A program made the position numbers and the translations under genes. A DNA stretch of 64,000 nucleotides from an uncultured Sphingomonas sp. GTDB taxonomy: Bacteria; Pseudomonadota; Alphaproteobacteria; Sphingomonadales; Sphingomonadaceae. Below are positions 40,812 through 49,985 of the stretch, one piece after another. Within the stretch, counting starts at the first letter, position 1. Each line of letters begins with the position of its first letter. The stretch spans positions 67,001-131,000 of the forward strand of contig NZ_CAKZHV010000059.1 in assembly GCF_936927845.1 (NCBI RefSeq). The letters run 5' to 3'. The notes under the pieces were generated by a model. The model was not told the DNA's origin, did not search any database, and saw nothing but the letters and a program-made list of their open reading frames with translations.

Positions 40812-42239
40812 TCAGATCAGCTCGCGCACGTCGGTCAACCGACCGCTGACCGCCGCCGCCGCTGCCATCGCCGGCGATAGCAGATGCGTGCGCGCGCCGG
40901 GACCCTGCCGCCCGACGAAATTTCGATTCGACGTCGACGCGCAGCGCTCGCCCGGCGGCACCTTGTCGGGGTTCATCGCCAGGCACATCGAACATCCCGG
41001 CTCGCGCCATTCGAACCCGGCCTCGGTAAAGATCCGGTCGAGCCCCTCGGCCTCCGCCTGTCGCTTGACCAGCCCCGATCCGGGCACGACCATCGCGCGC
41101 ACGCCGTCCGCCACGCGGCGGCCGGTGGCGACATGCGCTGCGGCGCGCAGATCCTCGATCCGGCTGTTGGTGCAACTGCCGATAAAGACGTGCTGCACCG
41201 CGACATCCTGCATCCGCGTGCCCGGCACGAGCCCCATATAATCGAGCGACTTGCGCGCCGCGGCCTGCTTCGACGGATCGGCGAAGCTCTCAGGCGCGGG
41301 CACGACGCCGGTGATCGGCACCACGTCCTCCGGGCTGGTGCCCCAGGTGAGCGCGGGCGCGATGTCGCTCGCGGACAGCGTCACCGTGCAATCGTAGCGC
41401 GCGCCCGCATCGCTCGGCAGCGTGCGCCACCATTCGACGGCGCGGTCCCAGTCGTCCCCTTTCGGCGCCATCGCGCGGCCCTTCAGATAGGCGAAGGTCG
41501 TCTCGTCCGGCGCGATCATGCCGGCGCGCGCACCGCCCTCGATGCTCATGTTGGCGATCGTCAGCCGTCCCTCGACCGACAGGCTGCGGATCACCTCGCC
41601 GGTGAACTCGATCACATAGCCGGTGCCACCCGCCGCGCCGATCCGCCCGATGATCGCGAGCACGACGTCCTTCGCCGACACGCCGAAGCCGAGTGTGCCG
41701 TCGACGCGCACCTCCATCGTCTTCGACGGCGACAGGATCAGTGTCTGCGTGGCGAGCACATGCTCGACCTCACTCGTACCGATCCCAAACGCAAGCGCGC
41801 CGAGCGCACCATGGGCGGAAGTATGACTGTCGCCGCAAACGACAGTGGTGCCGGGCAGCGTGAAGCCCTGTTCCGGCCCTACAACGTGGACGATCCCCTG
41901 CTCGGCGGCGAGCGCATCGATGTACGGCACGCCGAACTCGGCCACGTTGCCGCGCAGCGCGCCGAGCTGCTCCGCGCTCTCGACATCCGCGATCGGCAGC
42001 TCGCGCCCGGCGGCATCAACGCGCGCGGTGGTCGGCAGATTGTGGTCGGGCACTGCCAGCGTCAGGTCGGGCCGACGCACGCGGCGCCCTGCGCTGCGCA
42101 GCCCCTCAAATGCCTGCGGGCTGGTGACTTCGTGGACGAGGTGACGGTCGATGTAGATCAGGCAGGAGCCGTCGTCGCGACGCTCCACGACATGGGCGTC
42201 CCAAACCTTCTCGTACAAGGTGCGCGGTTGGTGTGACAT
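40812..42239 (-). CDS. leuC: 3-isopropylmalate dehydratase large subunit
   Basis: A 475-residue LeuC of the aconitase family. The [4Fe-4S] cysteines lie in FIGSCTNSR and GCSMCLAMNPD. VCGDSHTSAHGALGALAFGI is the substrate-site signature. It forms isopropylmalate isomerase with LeuD. leuB and leuA are not in the window. ATG 42239 (MSHQPRTLYEKVWDAH) is the usual start. Confidence 0.97.
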   Translation of the reverse strand: MSHQPRTLYEKVWDAHVVERRDDGSCLIYIDRHLVHEVTSPQAFEGLRSAGRRVRRPDLTLAVPDHNLPTTARVDAAGRELPIADVESAEQLGALRGNVAEFGVPYIDALAAEQGIVHVVGPEQGFTLPGTTVVCGDSHTSAHGALGALAFGIGTSEVEHVLATQTLILSPSKTMEVRVDGTLGFGVSAKDVVLAIIGRIGAAGGTGYVIEFTGEVIRSLSVEGRLTIANMSIEGGARAGMIAPDETTFAYLKGRAMAPKGDDWDRAVEWWRTLPSDAGARYDCTVTLSASDIAPALTWGTSPEDVVPITGVVPAPESFADPSKQAAARKSLDYMGLVPGTRMQDVAVQHVFIGSCTNSRIEDLRAAAHVATGRRVADGVRAMVVPGSGLVKRQAEAEGLDRIFTEAGFEWREPGCSMCLAMNPDKVPPGERCASTSNRNFVGRQGPGARTHLLSPAMAAAAAVSGRLTDVRELI

Positions 42240-42308
42240 CGCGCGCGCCTTAACCGTGATCGCCGGCAGGTGAAAGGAAAGAATGCCGAAGCAGCAGTAT
42301 TCGTTTCT

Positions 42309-43214
42309 TTATTTCACGGTAGGCTCACCCCGCCCCGTCGCCGCATCGATAAAGGAGACGCTCTCCTCCAGCACCGGCGCCAGTCGTCGGAACGGCACCG
42401 ATAGCGCCATGACGACATTCTCATGGCTGAGCCCGTCGTGCTCGACCAGCTTGGCGCGCCCGCCCGCCGCCTTCACGCGCTCGAACAGGTGATAAGCATT
42501 GTACGGCCGCACCTGCGTGTCGCGGCTGCTGGTGACGAGCAACAGCGGCGGCGCATCGGCGCGCGCGAAGCTGATCGGCTGCGTCGCCCTTGGGTCAGTG
42601 ACCCCCAGCATCGCCGCGCGCGAACGCGGCTTGTCGAACGGGTAAAAATCGTACGGTCCGCTCAGCCCCACGGCTGCCTTGACGATCGCCGGGTCGACCC
42701 CCTCCGCGCGTAGCCAGCGGCGATCGAGCGCCAGCATCACCGCATTGTACGCGCCCGCCGAATGCCCCGCGAGCGCGACCCGAGCCGGATCGCCGCCGTA
42801 ATCGGCCACGTGGTCGCGTACCCAGTGCACCGCCGCCGCGCCGTCCTGAACAAAGGCGGGGAAACGCACCATGGGCACCTTGCGGTAATCGGGCACGACG
42901 ACGACGAACCCGGCACGCGCGAACGCGCGGGCGGCAAAGGCGTAGCTGCGCCGATCCCCGTTCGCCCATCCGCCGCCGTAGATGAACACGACCACCGGCC
43001 GCTTGCCCGACGCCGTCGCAGCCGGGCGCCAGACGTCGAGCGTCTGCCTGTCACGCCCGAACGGCACCGCGTCGCCGACCAGCTCGACCCCGTGCCCGCC
43101 GCCCGTCGCGGCGTCGAGCCAGCTCAACACGCGCGGCGCGGGCACGAACAGGTAGATCGCTGCCGCCGCTAGGGTCAGCGCGGCAACGCTCCCGACCAGC
43201 CAGCGCCAGATCAC
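42309..43214 (-). CDS. Alpha/beta-hydrolase esterase
   Basis: A 301-residue esterase/lipase of the BD-FAE/hormone-sensitive lipase type. An N-terminal membrane anchor or signal (WLVGSVAALTLAAAAIYLFV) precedes the oxyanion motif FIYGGGWANGD, the nucleophile motif AGHSAGAYNAV, the aspartate in TSSRDTQV and the histidine in HDGLSHENVV. It probably hydrolyses a short-chain ester in the periplasm or at the membrane. It ends the run of minus-strand genes that begins with the CoA-transferase. Confidence 0.88.
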   Translation of the reverse strand: MIWRWLVGSVAALTLAAAAIYLFVPAPRVLSWLDAATGGGHGVELVGDAVPFGRDRQTLDVWRPAATASGKRPVVVFIYGGGWANGDRRSYAFAARAFARAGFVVVVPDYRKVPMVRFPAFVQDGAAAVHWVRDHVADYGGDPARVALAGHSAGAYNAVMLALDRRWLRAEGVDPAIVKAAVGLSGPYDFYPFDKPRSRAAMLGVTDPRATQPISFARADAPPLLLVTSSRDTQVRPYNAYHLFERVKAAGGRAKLVEHDGLSHENVVMALSVPFRRLAPVLEESVSFIDAATGRGEPTVK

Positions 43215-43230
43215 CGCCGCGCGCCTCGGG

Positions 43231-43896
43231 TCAGGCGACGTAATGCGCCGTCGTCTTGGCCGCGACCTCGTCCGCGCTGATGCCGGGCGCCAGCTCGATC
43301 AGCCGGAACGGCGACTGGTGGTCGGGGCGTTGGAACACCGCCAGATCGGTCACGATCATGTCGACCACGTTCCGCCCCGTCAGCGGCAGCGAACACGCCG
43401 GAATGAACTTGGGGCTGCCGTCCTTGGAGGTATGCTCCATCACGACGATGATCTTCTTGACGCCCGCGACGAGGTCCATCGCGCCGCCCATGCCCTTGAT
43501 CATCTTGCCCGGGATCATCCAGTTGGCGATGTCGCCGTTCTCCGCCACCTCCATCGCGCCCAGCACGGTCAGGTCGATATGCCCGCCGCGGATCATCGCG
43601 AAGCTCTGCTCCGATCCGAAATAGGCCGATTGCGGCAGCTCGCTGATCGTCTGTTTCCCTGCGTTGATCAGGTCGGCATCCTCCTCGCCCTCGTACGGGA
43701 AGGGGCCGATGCCGAGCATCCCGTTCTCCGACTGGAGCGTCACGGTCATGCCGTCGGGAATGTTGTTGGCGACGAGCGTCGGGATACCAATGCCCAGATT
43801 GACGTAGAAGCCGTCCTGCAGCTCCTTCGCCGCGCGCGCGGCCATGCCGTTGCGATCCCAGCCCGCCACATCAGCCCTCTTCGGGTCAGCCATCAT
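43231..43896 (-). CDS. scoB: 3-oxoacid CoA-transferase subunit B
   Basis: A 221-residue subunit B of a succinyl-CoA:3-ketoacid CoA-transferase type enzyme. YVNLGIGIPTLVANNIPDG and the catalytic glutamate in LQSENGMLGIG are diagnostic, as is SLPLTGRNVVDMIVTDLAVF. It moves CoA from succinyl-CoA to acetoacetate or a similar oxoacid. Either ATG 43896 or the next ATG 43893 is the start; AAGGAG lies four or seven bases upstream. Its start overlaps the stop of the acid phosphatase gene by four bases (ATGA). Confidence 0.92.
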   Translation of the reverse strand: MMADPKRADVAGWDRNGMAARAAKELQDGFYVNLGIGIPTLVANNIPDGMTVTLQSENGMLGIGPFPYEGEEDADLINAGKQTISELPQSAYFGSEQSFAMIRGGHIDLTVLGAMEVAENGDIANWMIPGKMIKGMGGAMDLVAGVKKIIVVMEHTSKDGSPKFIPACSLPLTGRNVVDMIVTDLAVFQRPDHQSPFRLIELAPGISADEVAAKTTAHYVA

Positions 43897-44858
43897 TTCA
43901 CTCCTTGGGGCTCGGGAGCCGATTGGGTGGTCCAGCGGCGCGCCGCGGGAAAGGTGTCGTCCCAGCCCGAGCCGAGCCCGGTGCCGTAGACGGGATTGGG
44001 CAGGATGAACCACCCCGCACCCCAGCGCGCGACGAGGCGGCTGGTGCTCGGCAGCAGGCGGCGGCCCGAGGCGGGCGCGGGTCCGGGCGGGTTGAAGAAA
44101 TCGGCGAAATCGCCGAGCTGGTCGCCCATCTGCGCCAGCACACAGTAATGCGCGGCGATCGCCTGCCGCCGGCCGTCCTTGCCCGACTTGCCGTCAACGT
44201 CGCCCTTCAGCCACAAGGTCGTGCCGTGCTCGAACGTGCCGAGGCCCGCATCGGCGAGCGCGCGCGCGGTATCGGCGGCGTTCGCCACGCTACGGTTGGT
44301 GTTGATCACCACCGTAACGCCGGCGGCGCGCAACTGCCGGAACGCGGCCACTGCGCCCGGCACCGCGACGAGCTTGTCCGCCCCGCCACGCTCCCACGCG
44401 TCCCAGCGCTTGGCATCATACGGCTGGCCGGTCTGCGCGTCGTTATATTCGTACCCGAGGTTCAGGACGGTGGTCTCGTCCATGTCGAGCACCACCGCGG
44501 GCGGCAGCGCGCCGCACGACACCGGCTGCGGCATCGCGGCAGTCGACCCCGCCGCCAGCACCGCCGACGCGGTCGCCGGCCAGCGCGGCAGCGTCCCGCC
44601 CGCGCGCTGGTGGGGCAGCCGCCCACGCGCGTCGCGCGCGCGGTCGAGCAGTGCGCGGACGTAGCCGAGCATGCCGTTATACGCCTGCTCGCTCAGCGCA
44701 TCCGCCTCGGCCGAGCCGTAGAGATACGCCATGCCGGGCGGCGGGCCGGTGTCGATGATCGGCATGTGCTCGATCGGACCAGCACGCGGCGCAGGAGCCG
44801 TCGCGCACCCCGCCAGCGTAGTCGCGGCCGCCAGTACGCCGATCAGCGCGGAGCGCAC
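43893..44858 (-). CDS. HAD-family acid phosphatase lipoprotein
   Basis: A 321-residue lipoprotein: the signal SALIGVLAAATTLAGC gives a lipobox cysteine at residue 18. The HAD phosphatase motif is VVLDMDETT (aspartates 125 and 127), followed by NTNRS, KSGKDGRR and MGDQLGDFADFF. This is the class B/C acid phosphatase group that includes lipoprotein e(P4), which dephosphorylates nucleotides such as NMN or NADP breakdown products at the outer membrane. It lies four bases after subunit A of the CoA-transferase and overlaps subunit B by four, so it is embedded in that operon. Confidence 0.88.
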   Translation of the reverse strand: MRSALIGVLAAATTLAGCATAPAPRAGPIEHMPIIDTGPPPGMAYLYGSAEADALSEQAYNGMLGYVRALLDRARDARGRLPHQRAGGTLPRWPATASAVLAAGSTAAMPQPVSCGALPPAVVLDMDETTVLNLGYEYNDAQTGQPYDAKRWDAWERGGADKLVAVPGAVAAFRQLRAAGVTVVINTNRSVANAADTARALADAGLGTFEHGTTLWLKGDVDGKSGKDGRRQAIAAHYCVLAQMGDQLGDFADFFNPPGPAPASGRRLLPSTSRLVARWGAGWFILPNPVYGTGLGSGWDDTFPAARRWTTQSAPEPQGVK

Positions 44859-44862
44859 CGCG

Positions 44863-45597
44863 TCAGACCTCGCTGCCTGCCGCCGCCGCGCTCGCTTCGG
44901 GCCGCGGACGCGTCAGGCGGAACTCGATCTTCTTGTCGTAGGGCGCGCCGACGATCATTCGCTTCACGTAGATGCCGGGCAGGTGGATGTGATCGGGGTC
45001 GAGCGTACCGACCGGCACCACTTCCTCCACCTCGGCGACGCAGACGCGCCCCGCGGTCGCCATCGGCTGGTTGAAGTTGCGCGCGGCCTTGCGAAAGATC
45101 AGGTTTCCGCTCTCGTCCGCCTTCCAACCCTTGATGATCGAGATGTCGGCGCGAATGCCGCGTTCGAGGATATAGTCTTCTCCATCGAACGACTTCACTT
45201 CCTTGCCCTCGGCCACCAGAGTGCCGACGCCCGTCTTGGTGTAGAAACCGGGGATGCCTGCGCCGCCCGCACGGCAGCGTTCGGCCAGCGTCCCTTGCGG
45301 GCAGAACTCGACCTCCAGCTCTCCGCTTAAATATTGCCGCTCAAACTCCTTGTTCTCGCCGACGTAGCTCGAGATCATCTTTTTCACCTGGCGCGTGCGC
45401 AAGAGCTTGCCGAGCCCCTCGCCGTCGATCCCGGCATTGTTGCTCGCGATCGTCAGGTCACGCGTGCCTGCGTCGCGGATCGCGTCGATCAACCGCTCGG
45501 GCACGCCGCACAGGCCGAAGCCGCCGGCGCAGATCGTCATGCCGTCGAACAACAGACCGTCCAGCGCCGCCGCCGCATCGGGGTAAAGCTTCTTCAT
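44863..45597 (-). CDS. scoA: 3-oxoacid CoA-transferase subunit A
   Basis: A 244-residue subunit A. ICAGGFGLCGVPERLIDAIR is the CoA-binding GGFG region, ASNNAGIDGEGLGKLL and CRAGGAGIPGFYTKTGVGT are further family signatures. It pairs with subunit B, whose gene follows after the acid phosphatase gene. Together they allow use of ketone bodies or beta-ketoadipate-type acids; acetoacetate is the most likely acceptor, by family resemblance only. Confidence 0.93.
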   Translation of the reverse strand: MKKLYPDAAAALDGLLFDGMTICAGGFGLCGVPERLIDAIRDAGTRDLTIASNNAGIDGEGLGKLLRTRQVKKMISSYVGENKEFERQYLSGELEVEFCPQGTLAERCRAGGAGIPGFYTKTGVGTLVAEGKEVKSFDGEDYILERGIRADISIIKGWKADESGNLIFRKAARNFNQPMATAGRVCVAEVEEVVPVGTLDPDHIHLPGIYVKRMIVGAPYDKKIEFRLTRPRPEASAAAAGSEV

Positions 45598-45656
45598 CGC
45601 ACCCGCCTCTCTCTCGCGTGGTCACTTAGCGACGCGCGGGCGAACCGGTCAACACG

Positions 45657-46367
45657 TCAGAAGGACCCCGGCATCACCCCCAGCGCGCGCGCCAGATCGT
45701 CGAGCGCCTGCCCCTCGCTCTCCACCTTGATCGCGGTCATGCCGAGTGCGGCCGCCGGTTTGCAGTTGATGCCCAGATCGTCGAGGTAGACACACTGGTC
45801 CGCCGCCTTCCCGAGCGTGTCGAGCATCATGCGGTAGATTTTCGGATCGGGCTTGCGCACCCCCACCTTGCTCGATTCGATCACGTGATCGAACCGCTCC
45901 AGCACCTCGGCGACCAGTGCGGCCTTCTCAGGCGAGCGCGACATGCCCGCACCCTCGCCTGTGGGCACGTTATTGGTGATGCAGCCGAGGTGATAGCCGT
46001 TCCGTTTCAGCCAATCGAGCGCGTGAACCATGCGCGGGCGGATGTCGCCCGAGAGCAGCGCCAGCACATCCTCGCCGCGGACCTCATGCCCCAACGCGCG
46101 CGCTTCCTCGGCGAAGGCGGCATCGAACCCCGCCGCATCGATCTCGGCGCGCTCGAACCTCGCCCAGGCGTTGGTGTCGGGGTCGGTCGCGTTGATGCGG
46201 CGGATCAGATCGTGCGGCAGCCCACGCTCGCGCTCCATCCGCGCGAACGCCTCGAAGGGCGACGACGTGATCACGCCGCCGAAGTCGAAGATCACCGTAT
46301 CGCGCACCCGCTCGCTCCCCCTGTCCGTTAACGGGTGCTCATCGTCGCTCGGCGTACGCTTGTCCAC
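45657..46367 (-). CDS. HAD-superfamily hydrolase, subfamily IA
   Basis: A 236-residue HAD hydrolase. VIFDFGGVITSSPFEAFARM carries the nucleophile motif I (here DFGG, with glycine where many phosphatases have a second aspartate), GCITNNVPTGEG is motif II and SSKVGVRKPDPKIYRMML and YLDDLGINCKPA are motifs III and IV. The DFGGV type includes epoxide hydrolase N-terminal phosphatase-like and acyl-dehydrogenase-linked proteins. Sits four bases after the SMP-30 gene on the same strand. Confidence 0.88.
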   Translation of the reverse strand: MDKRTPSDDEHPLTDRGSERVRDTVIFDFGGVITSSPFEAFARMERERGLPHDLIRRINATDPDTNAWARFERAEIDAAGFDAAFAEEARALGHEVRGEDVLALLSGDIRPRMVHALDWLKRNGYHLGCITNNVPTGEGAGMSRSPEKAALVAEVLERFDHVIESSKVGVRKPDPKIYRMMLDTLGKAADQCVYLDDLGINCKPAAALGMTAIKVESEGQALDDLARALGVMPGSF

Positions 46368-46371
46368 GTGC

Positions 46372-47295
46372 TCAATGCTGCAGCTTCAATCCAGGTCGCG
46401 CCCAGCGCGTCTTGACCAGCCGTCCCGTGCCCGACAGCGTGATATACGCGTCCATCATGTCCGCGCCGCCAAAGGCGATATTGGTGGTGAAGATGTCGTC
46501 CGTCGCGACGAATTCGACCAACTCTCCGGCAGGCGAGACGACGCTGATCCCGCACTCGCCGATCGTCGCGACGCAGATGTTGCCCCACGCTTCCATTCCG
46601 AGCGAGTCGAAGAACTTGTACCCCGCCGGGCGATACAGCGGGATGCCCGGTCCGCCCGGCCCCGCGTCCGCCGCCACCTTGCCGGGTGCGGTGACGTTGA
46701 ACTTCATCAGCCGGCAGGTGTAGGTTTCCGCGGCGTAGAGCGTGGCGCCGTCGGGCGACAGGCCGATGCCGTTGGGGTTCATCGACGGAAAGATCACCTC
46801 CTCGATGAAGCTGCCGTCCGCACGCGCGTAGAAGATCCCGACCACGTCGTGGCAGCGCGTCGCGTAATCCACCTTGCCGTGATCGGTGAACCAGAACCCG
46901 CCATGCGCGTCGAACACGATGTCGTTGGGTCCGCGCAAGCTGACCCCGTGGTCGCCGGACTTGTACAGCACTTCGACGCGACCAGTCGCGGGGTCGATCC
47001 GCTCGATCCGCCCGCCCGAATAATCCGCCGCGATACCGTGGGGCGCGAGCATTCCGTTATTCTCGACATAGTGGAAGCCGCCGTTGTTGCAGCAATACAG
47101 CATCCCGTCGGGCCCTAGCGCGAGGCCGTTGGGACCGCCGCCGGGTGTCGCCACCACCTCCTTGCGCCCGTCGGGCGTCACGCGCGTGATCCGGCCGGGC
47201 TCGATCTCGACCAGGATGACGCTGCCGTCGGGCATGACAACGGGGCCCTCGGGAAAACGCAACCCGTCCGCCACCAGCTCGAATGCCGCCATCAT
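46372..47295 (-). CDS. SMP-30/gluconolactonase-family protein
   Basis: A 307-residue six-bladed beta-propeller. FPEGPVVMPDGSVILVEIEP, GGGPNGLALGPDGMLYCCNN, RGPNDIVFDAHGGFWFTDHG and MNPNGIGLSPDGATLYAAET include the residues that bind the single calcium or zinc ion in SMP-30. Such enzymes open sugar lactones. ATG 47295 or 47292 is the start, with AGGAG three or six bases upstream. The HAD gene follows closely, so the two may share a transcript. Confidence 0.9.
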   Translation of the reverse strand: MMAAFELVADGLRFPEGPVVMPDGSVILVEIEPGRITRVTPDGRKEVVATPGGGPNGLALGPDGMLYCCNNGGFHYVENNGMLAPHGIAADYSGGRIERIDPATGRVEVLYKSGDHGVSLRGPNDIVFDAHGGFWFTDHGKVDYATRCHDVVGIFYARADGSFIEEVIFPSMNPNGIGLSPDGATLYAAETYTCRLMKFNVTAPGKVAADAGPGGPGIPLYRPAGYKFFDSLGMEAWGNICVATIGECGISVVSPAGELVEFVATDDIFTTNIAFGGADMMDAYITLSGTGRLVKTRWARPGLKLQH

Positions 47296-47390
47296 CCTCT
47301 CCTCTTGCTCTTTTGCCGGCGAGGATCGGGCACGACGCGGCGAAGCGCAAGCGCTTGCTGCCACGACGCCGCGCGGGCTAGGCACCAGCC

Positions 47391-49052
47391 ATGGAGAGCA
47401 TCGAAACTCAGCAGAGCCGGACCGGCGGCCGCATCCTCGTCGACCAACTCGTCGCGCAAGAATGCGAGCGCATCTTCACCGTGCCGGGTGAGAGTTTCCT
47501 CGCCGTGCTCGACGCACTGCACGATGTGCCGGCGATACAGACGGTGGTGTGCCGGCAAGAGGGCGGGGTCGCGTTCATGGCCTGCGCCGACGGCGCGCTG
47601 ACGCACCGTCCCGGCATCGCCTTCGTCACGCGCGGGCCGGGTGCGACCAACGCCAGCATCGGCGTCCACGTCGCGCGGCAGGACTCGCAGCCGATGATTC
47701 TGTTCGTCGGCGACGTCGACCGCGGCACGCGAGACCGGGAGGCGTTTCAGGAGATCAATTTCGAGGCGATGTTCGCGCCCGTCGCCAAATGGGTCGCGCG
47801 CATCGACGACGCGCGGCGCATCCCCGAATATGTCGCGCGCGCCTATGCGGTCGCGATGAACGGACGTCCCGGCCCGGTCGTACTGGCGCTGCCCGAGGAC
47901 ATGTTGCTCGACCGCGTCGAGGCGACCGACCGCCCGCGGGTCGAGCGCGCCGCGCAAGCGCCCGACGCGAACGCGATGGCGCAGCTCGCCGACCTCCTCG
48001 CCACGGCCGAACGGCCGGTCGCGATCATCGGCGGTGCCGGATGGGACGAACGCGCGGCGGAGGACATCGCCGCCTGGGCCGACCGCGTCGGGGTACCGCT
48101 GGTCGCCGCGTTCCGGCGGCAGGACGCGGTGCCGAACGACTGCCCCGCTTATGCCGGCAATCTCGGCTACGGCCCCAACCCCAGGCTCGTCGCGCGGGTG
48201 AAGGCGGCCGACCTGCTGCTGGTGGTCGGCCCGCGGCTCGGCGAGGCGACGACCGACGGCTACTCGCTGATCACGCCCGACCATCCGGGTCAGCGATTGG
48301 TCCACGTCCACCCGGACGCGAACGAGCTCGGCATGACCTACCGCACCGATTTCGCGATCTGCGCCGGCATGGCCGAGTTCGCCGAGGCGCTGCTGGCGGT
48401 CGATGGCTCCGCGCACCCCACTGCACCCGAGGCACGCGCCGACTATGAGGCGTGGACCACACCCACCCCCCGCGACGGCGTCGCGCTCGATCTCGGTCCC
48501 TGCGTCGCGACGATGCGCGAGCGGCTGCCCGCCGACACGATCATCTGCAACGGCGCGGGCAATTTCTCCGGCTGGTGGCACCGCTACTGGCGCTATGCCG
48601 GGCCGGGCACGCAACTCGCCCCCACCAGCGGCGCAATGGGCTATGGCGTGCCGGCAGCCGTGGCAGCGAGCCTGCGCCGGCCCGATCGCACCGTCGTCGC
48701 GGTGGCGGGCGACGGCGACTTCCTGATGAACGGACAGGAACTCGCGACCGCCGTGCAGCACGGCGCATCGCTTCTCGTGATCGTCGTCGACAACGGCGCC
48801 TACGGCACGATCCGCATGCACCAGGAGCGCGAGTTCCCGCGGCGGGTGTCGGCCACGCGGCTCATCAACCCCGACTTCGCCGCGCTCGCGCGTGCCTTTG
48901 GCTGCTGGTCGGAAACGGTGGAGGCGACCGCCGACTTCGCCCCCGCGCTCGACCGCGCGGTGGCGCAAGGCGGCGTGCGGCTGCTCCACCTCAAGACCGA
49001 CGTGGAGGTCATCACCGCCGCGACCACGCTCGAGGCGATCCGCAACCGCTGA
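47391..49052 (+). CDS. ThDP-dependent enzyme, acetolactate synthase-like
   Basis: A 553-residue enzyme of the acetolactate synthase/benzoylformate decarboxylase superfamily. The glutamate that activates thiamine is in VCRQEGGVAFMACADG, the diphosphate-binding GDGDFLMNGQELATAVQHGA region ends in VVDNGAYG (a DN rather than the NN of many relatives), and a central FAD/DHS-like domain (AIIGGAGWDERAAEDIAAWA) lies between. It lacks the usual small regulatory subunit gene nearby, and its function is probably catabolic. The substrate is unknown. Confidence 0.88.
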   Translation: MESIETQQSRTGGRILVDQLVAQECERIFTVPGESFLAVLDALHDVPAIQTVVCRQEGGVAFMACADGALTHRPGIAFVTRGPGATNASIGVHVARQDSQPMILFVGDVDRGTRDREAFQEINFEAMFAPVAKWVARIDDARRIPEYVARAYAVAMNGRPGPVVLALPEDMLLDRVEATDRPRVERAAQAPDANAMAQLADLLATAERPVAIIGGAGWDERAAEDIAAWADRVGVPLVAAFRRQDAVPNDCPAYAGNLGYGPNPRLVARVKAADLLLVVGPRLGEATTDGYSLITPDHPGQRLVHVHPDANELGMTYRTDFAICAGMAEFAEALLAVDGSAHPTAPEARADYEAWTTPTPRDGVALDLGPCVATMRERLPADTIICNGAGNFSGWWHRYWRYAGPGTQLAPTSGAMGYGVPAAVAASLRRPDRTVVAVAGDGDFLMNGQELATAVQHGASLLVIVVDNGAYGTIRMHQEREFPRRVSATRLINPDFAALARAFGCWSETVEATADFAPALDRAVAQGGVRLLHLKTDVEVITAATTLEAIRNR

Positions 49053-49074
49053 CGTGCTACGTGGTTGAGGAACG

Positions 49075-49665
49075 ATGGCCGATGATCCGCACAGCGTTTC
49101 CGACATCCTCGACGCGATCAACGATCTCGCGGACAAGAGTGGCAAAGTCGCTGTTGGCGATGTTGTCGAAGCGCTCGGCAGTCGCGGCTTCGGACCCTTC
49201 CTGGTCGTCATCCCGCTGATCGACATCTCACCGATCGGCAGCATCCCGGGCCTGCCGACCGCGCTGGCGATCGTGATCGTGCTGATCGCCGGCCAGATGG
49301 TACTCGGACGCGAGCATCTGTGGCTGCCCGCTTTCGTCGAGCGCCGCGCGATCTCGTCGGGCAAGGTGAAGGAGGCTACGAAGAAGGTCCGTGGCCTCGC
49401 GCGCTTCCTCGATCGCTGGTTTCACGGTCGATTGTCTGCGCTGACCAGGGGGCAGTTCGTGCGCACGGCGGCGGTCGGATGCATCGTCATGGCGATGTGC
49501 GTGCCGCCGCTCGAACTCCTGCCGCTCGCGACCACCGCGCCGATGCTCGCGATCGCCGCATTCGGGCTCGCGCTGACCGTGCGCGACGGCGTACTGATGA
49601 TCGCGGCGAGCGCGCTGGCCATTGCCGCGGTCGCAATCGGCACCGGCCTGCTGTTCAACAAATGA
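49075..49665 (+). CDS. ExoD-family exopolysaccharide-related membrane protein
   Basis: A 196-residue integral membrane protein of the ExoD family. Conserved features are LGSRGFGPFLVVIPLIDISP, IGSIPGLPTALAIVIVLIAG and ELLPLATTAPMLAIAAFGLA, with about four membrane spans. ExoD was named for a rhizobial mutant with altered exopolysaccharide and alkali sensitivity; the biochemical role is not known. It starts at ATG 49075, 22 bases after the ThDP enzyme, and ends at a bidirectional terminator. Confidence 0.88.
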   Translation: MADDPHSVSDILDAINDLADKSGKVAVGDVVEALGSRGFGPFLVVIPLIDISPIGSIPGLPTALAIVIVLIAGQMVLGREHLWLPAFVERRAISSGKVKEATKKVRGLARFLDRWFHGRLSALTRGQFVRTAAVGCIVMAMCVPPLELLPLATTAPMLAIAAFGLALTVRDGVLMIAASALAIAAVAIGTGLLFNK

Positions 49666-49698
49666 AAAAGGCCGCTCCGATGTTCGGAGCGGCCCTTT
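49666..49698. terminator. Bidirectional terminator between exoD-like and csbD-like genes
   Basis: A perfect 11-bp stem, 49670-49680 with 49684-49694, and a three-base loop TGT. AAAAA lies before it and CTTT after it, so both converging genes can use it. Confidence 0.88.
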
Positions 49699-49718
49699 CA
49701 ATTACGGTCTGGCAAGGA

Positions 49719-49901
49719 TCAGATATCGTCGCCGAGCGCGCCCTTGACGCTGCCCTTCATCTGCTCGCCCTTGCCCTGCGCCTGCTGCGCTTCACCTTCC
49801 GCGGCCAGGCTGGCGTCGTTGTTGTGCTCGCCGATCGCTTCCTTGGCCTTGCCAACCAGCTCGTTGACGTTGCCCTTGATCTTGTCGGTCAGTTCACCCA
49901 T
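49719..49901 (-). CDS. CsbD-family stress-response protein
   Basis: A 60-residue hydrophilic protein. GELTDKIKGNVNELVGKAKE and QGKGEQMKGSVKGALGDDI are the two lysine/glycine-rich repeats of CsbD, a family induced by general stress in many bacteria and of unknown mechanism. On its own strand AAGGAG lies upstream of ATG 49901. It shares the bidirectional terminator with the ExoD gene. Confidence 0.93.
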   Translation of the reverse strand: MGELTDKIKGNVNELVGKAKEAIGEHNNDASLAAEGEAQQAQGKGEQMKGSVKGALGDDI

Positions 49902-49985
49902 CGCGATTACTCCTTCATCAAAGGCTGTTGAACCCGGTGCTGGAGAAACGAGGATGCGCGGGGGTTGTTCCGCGTCCGACCTGAT

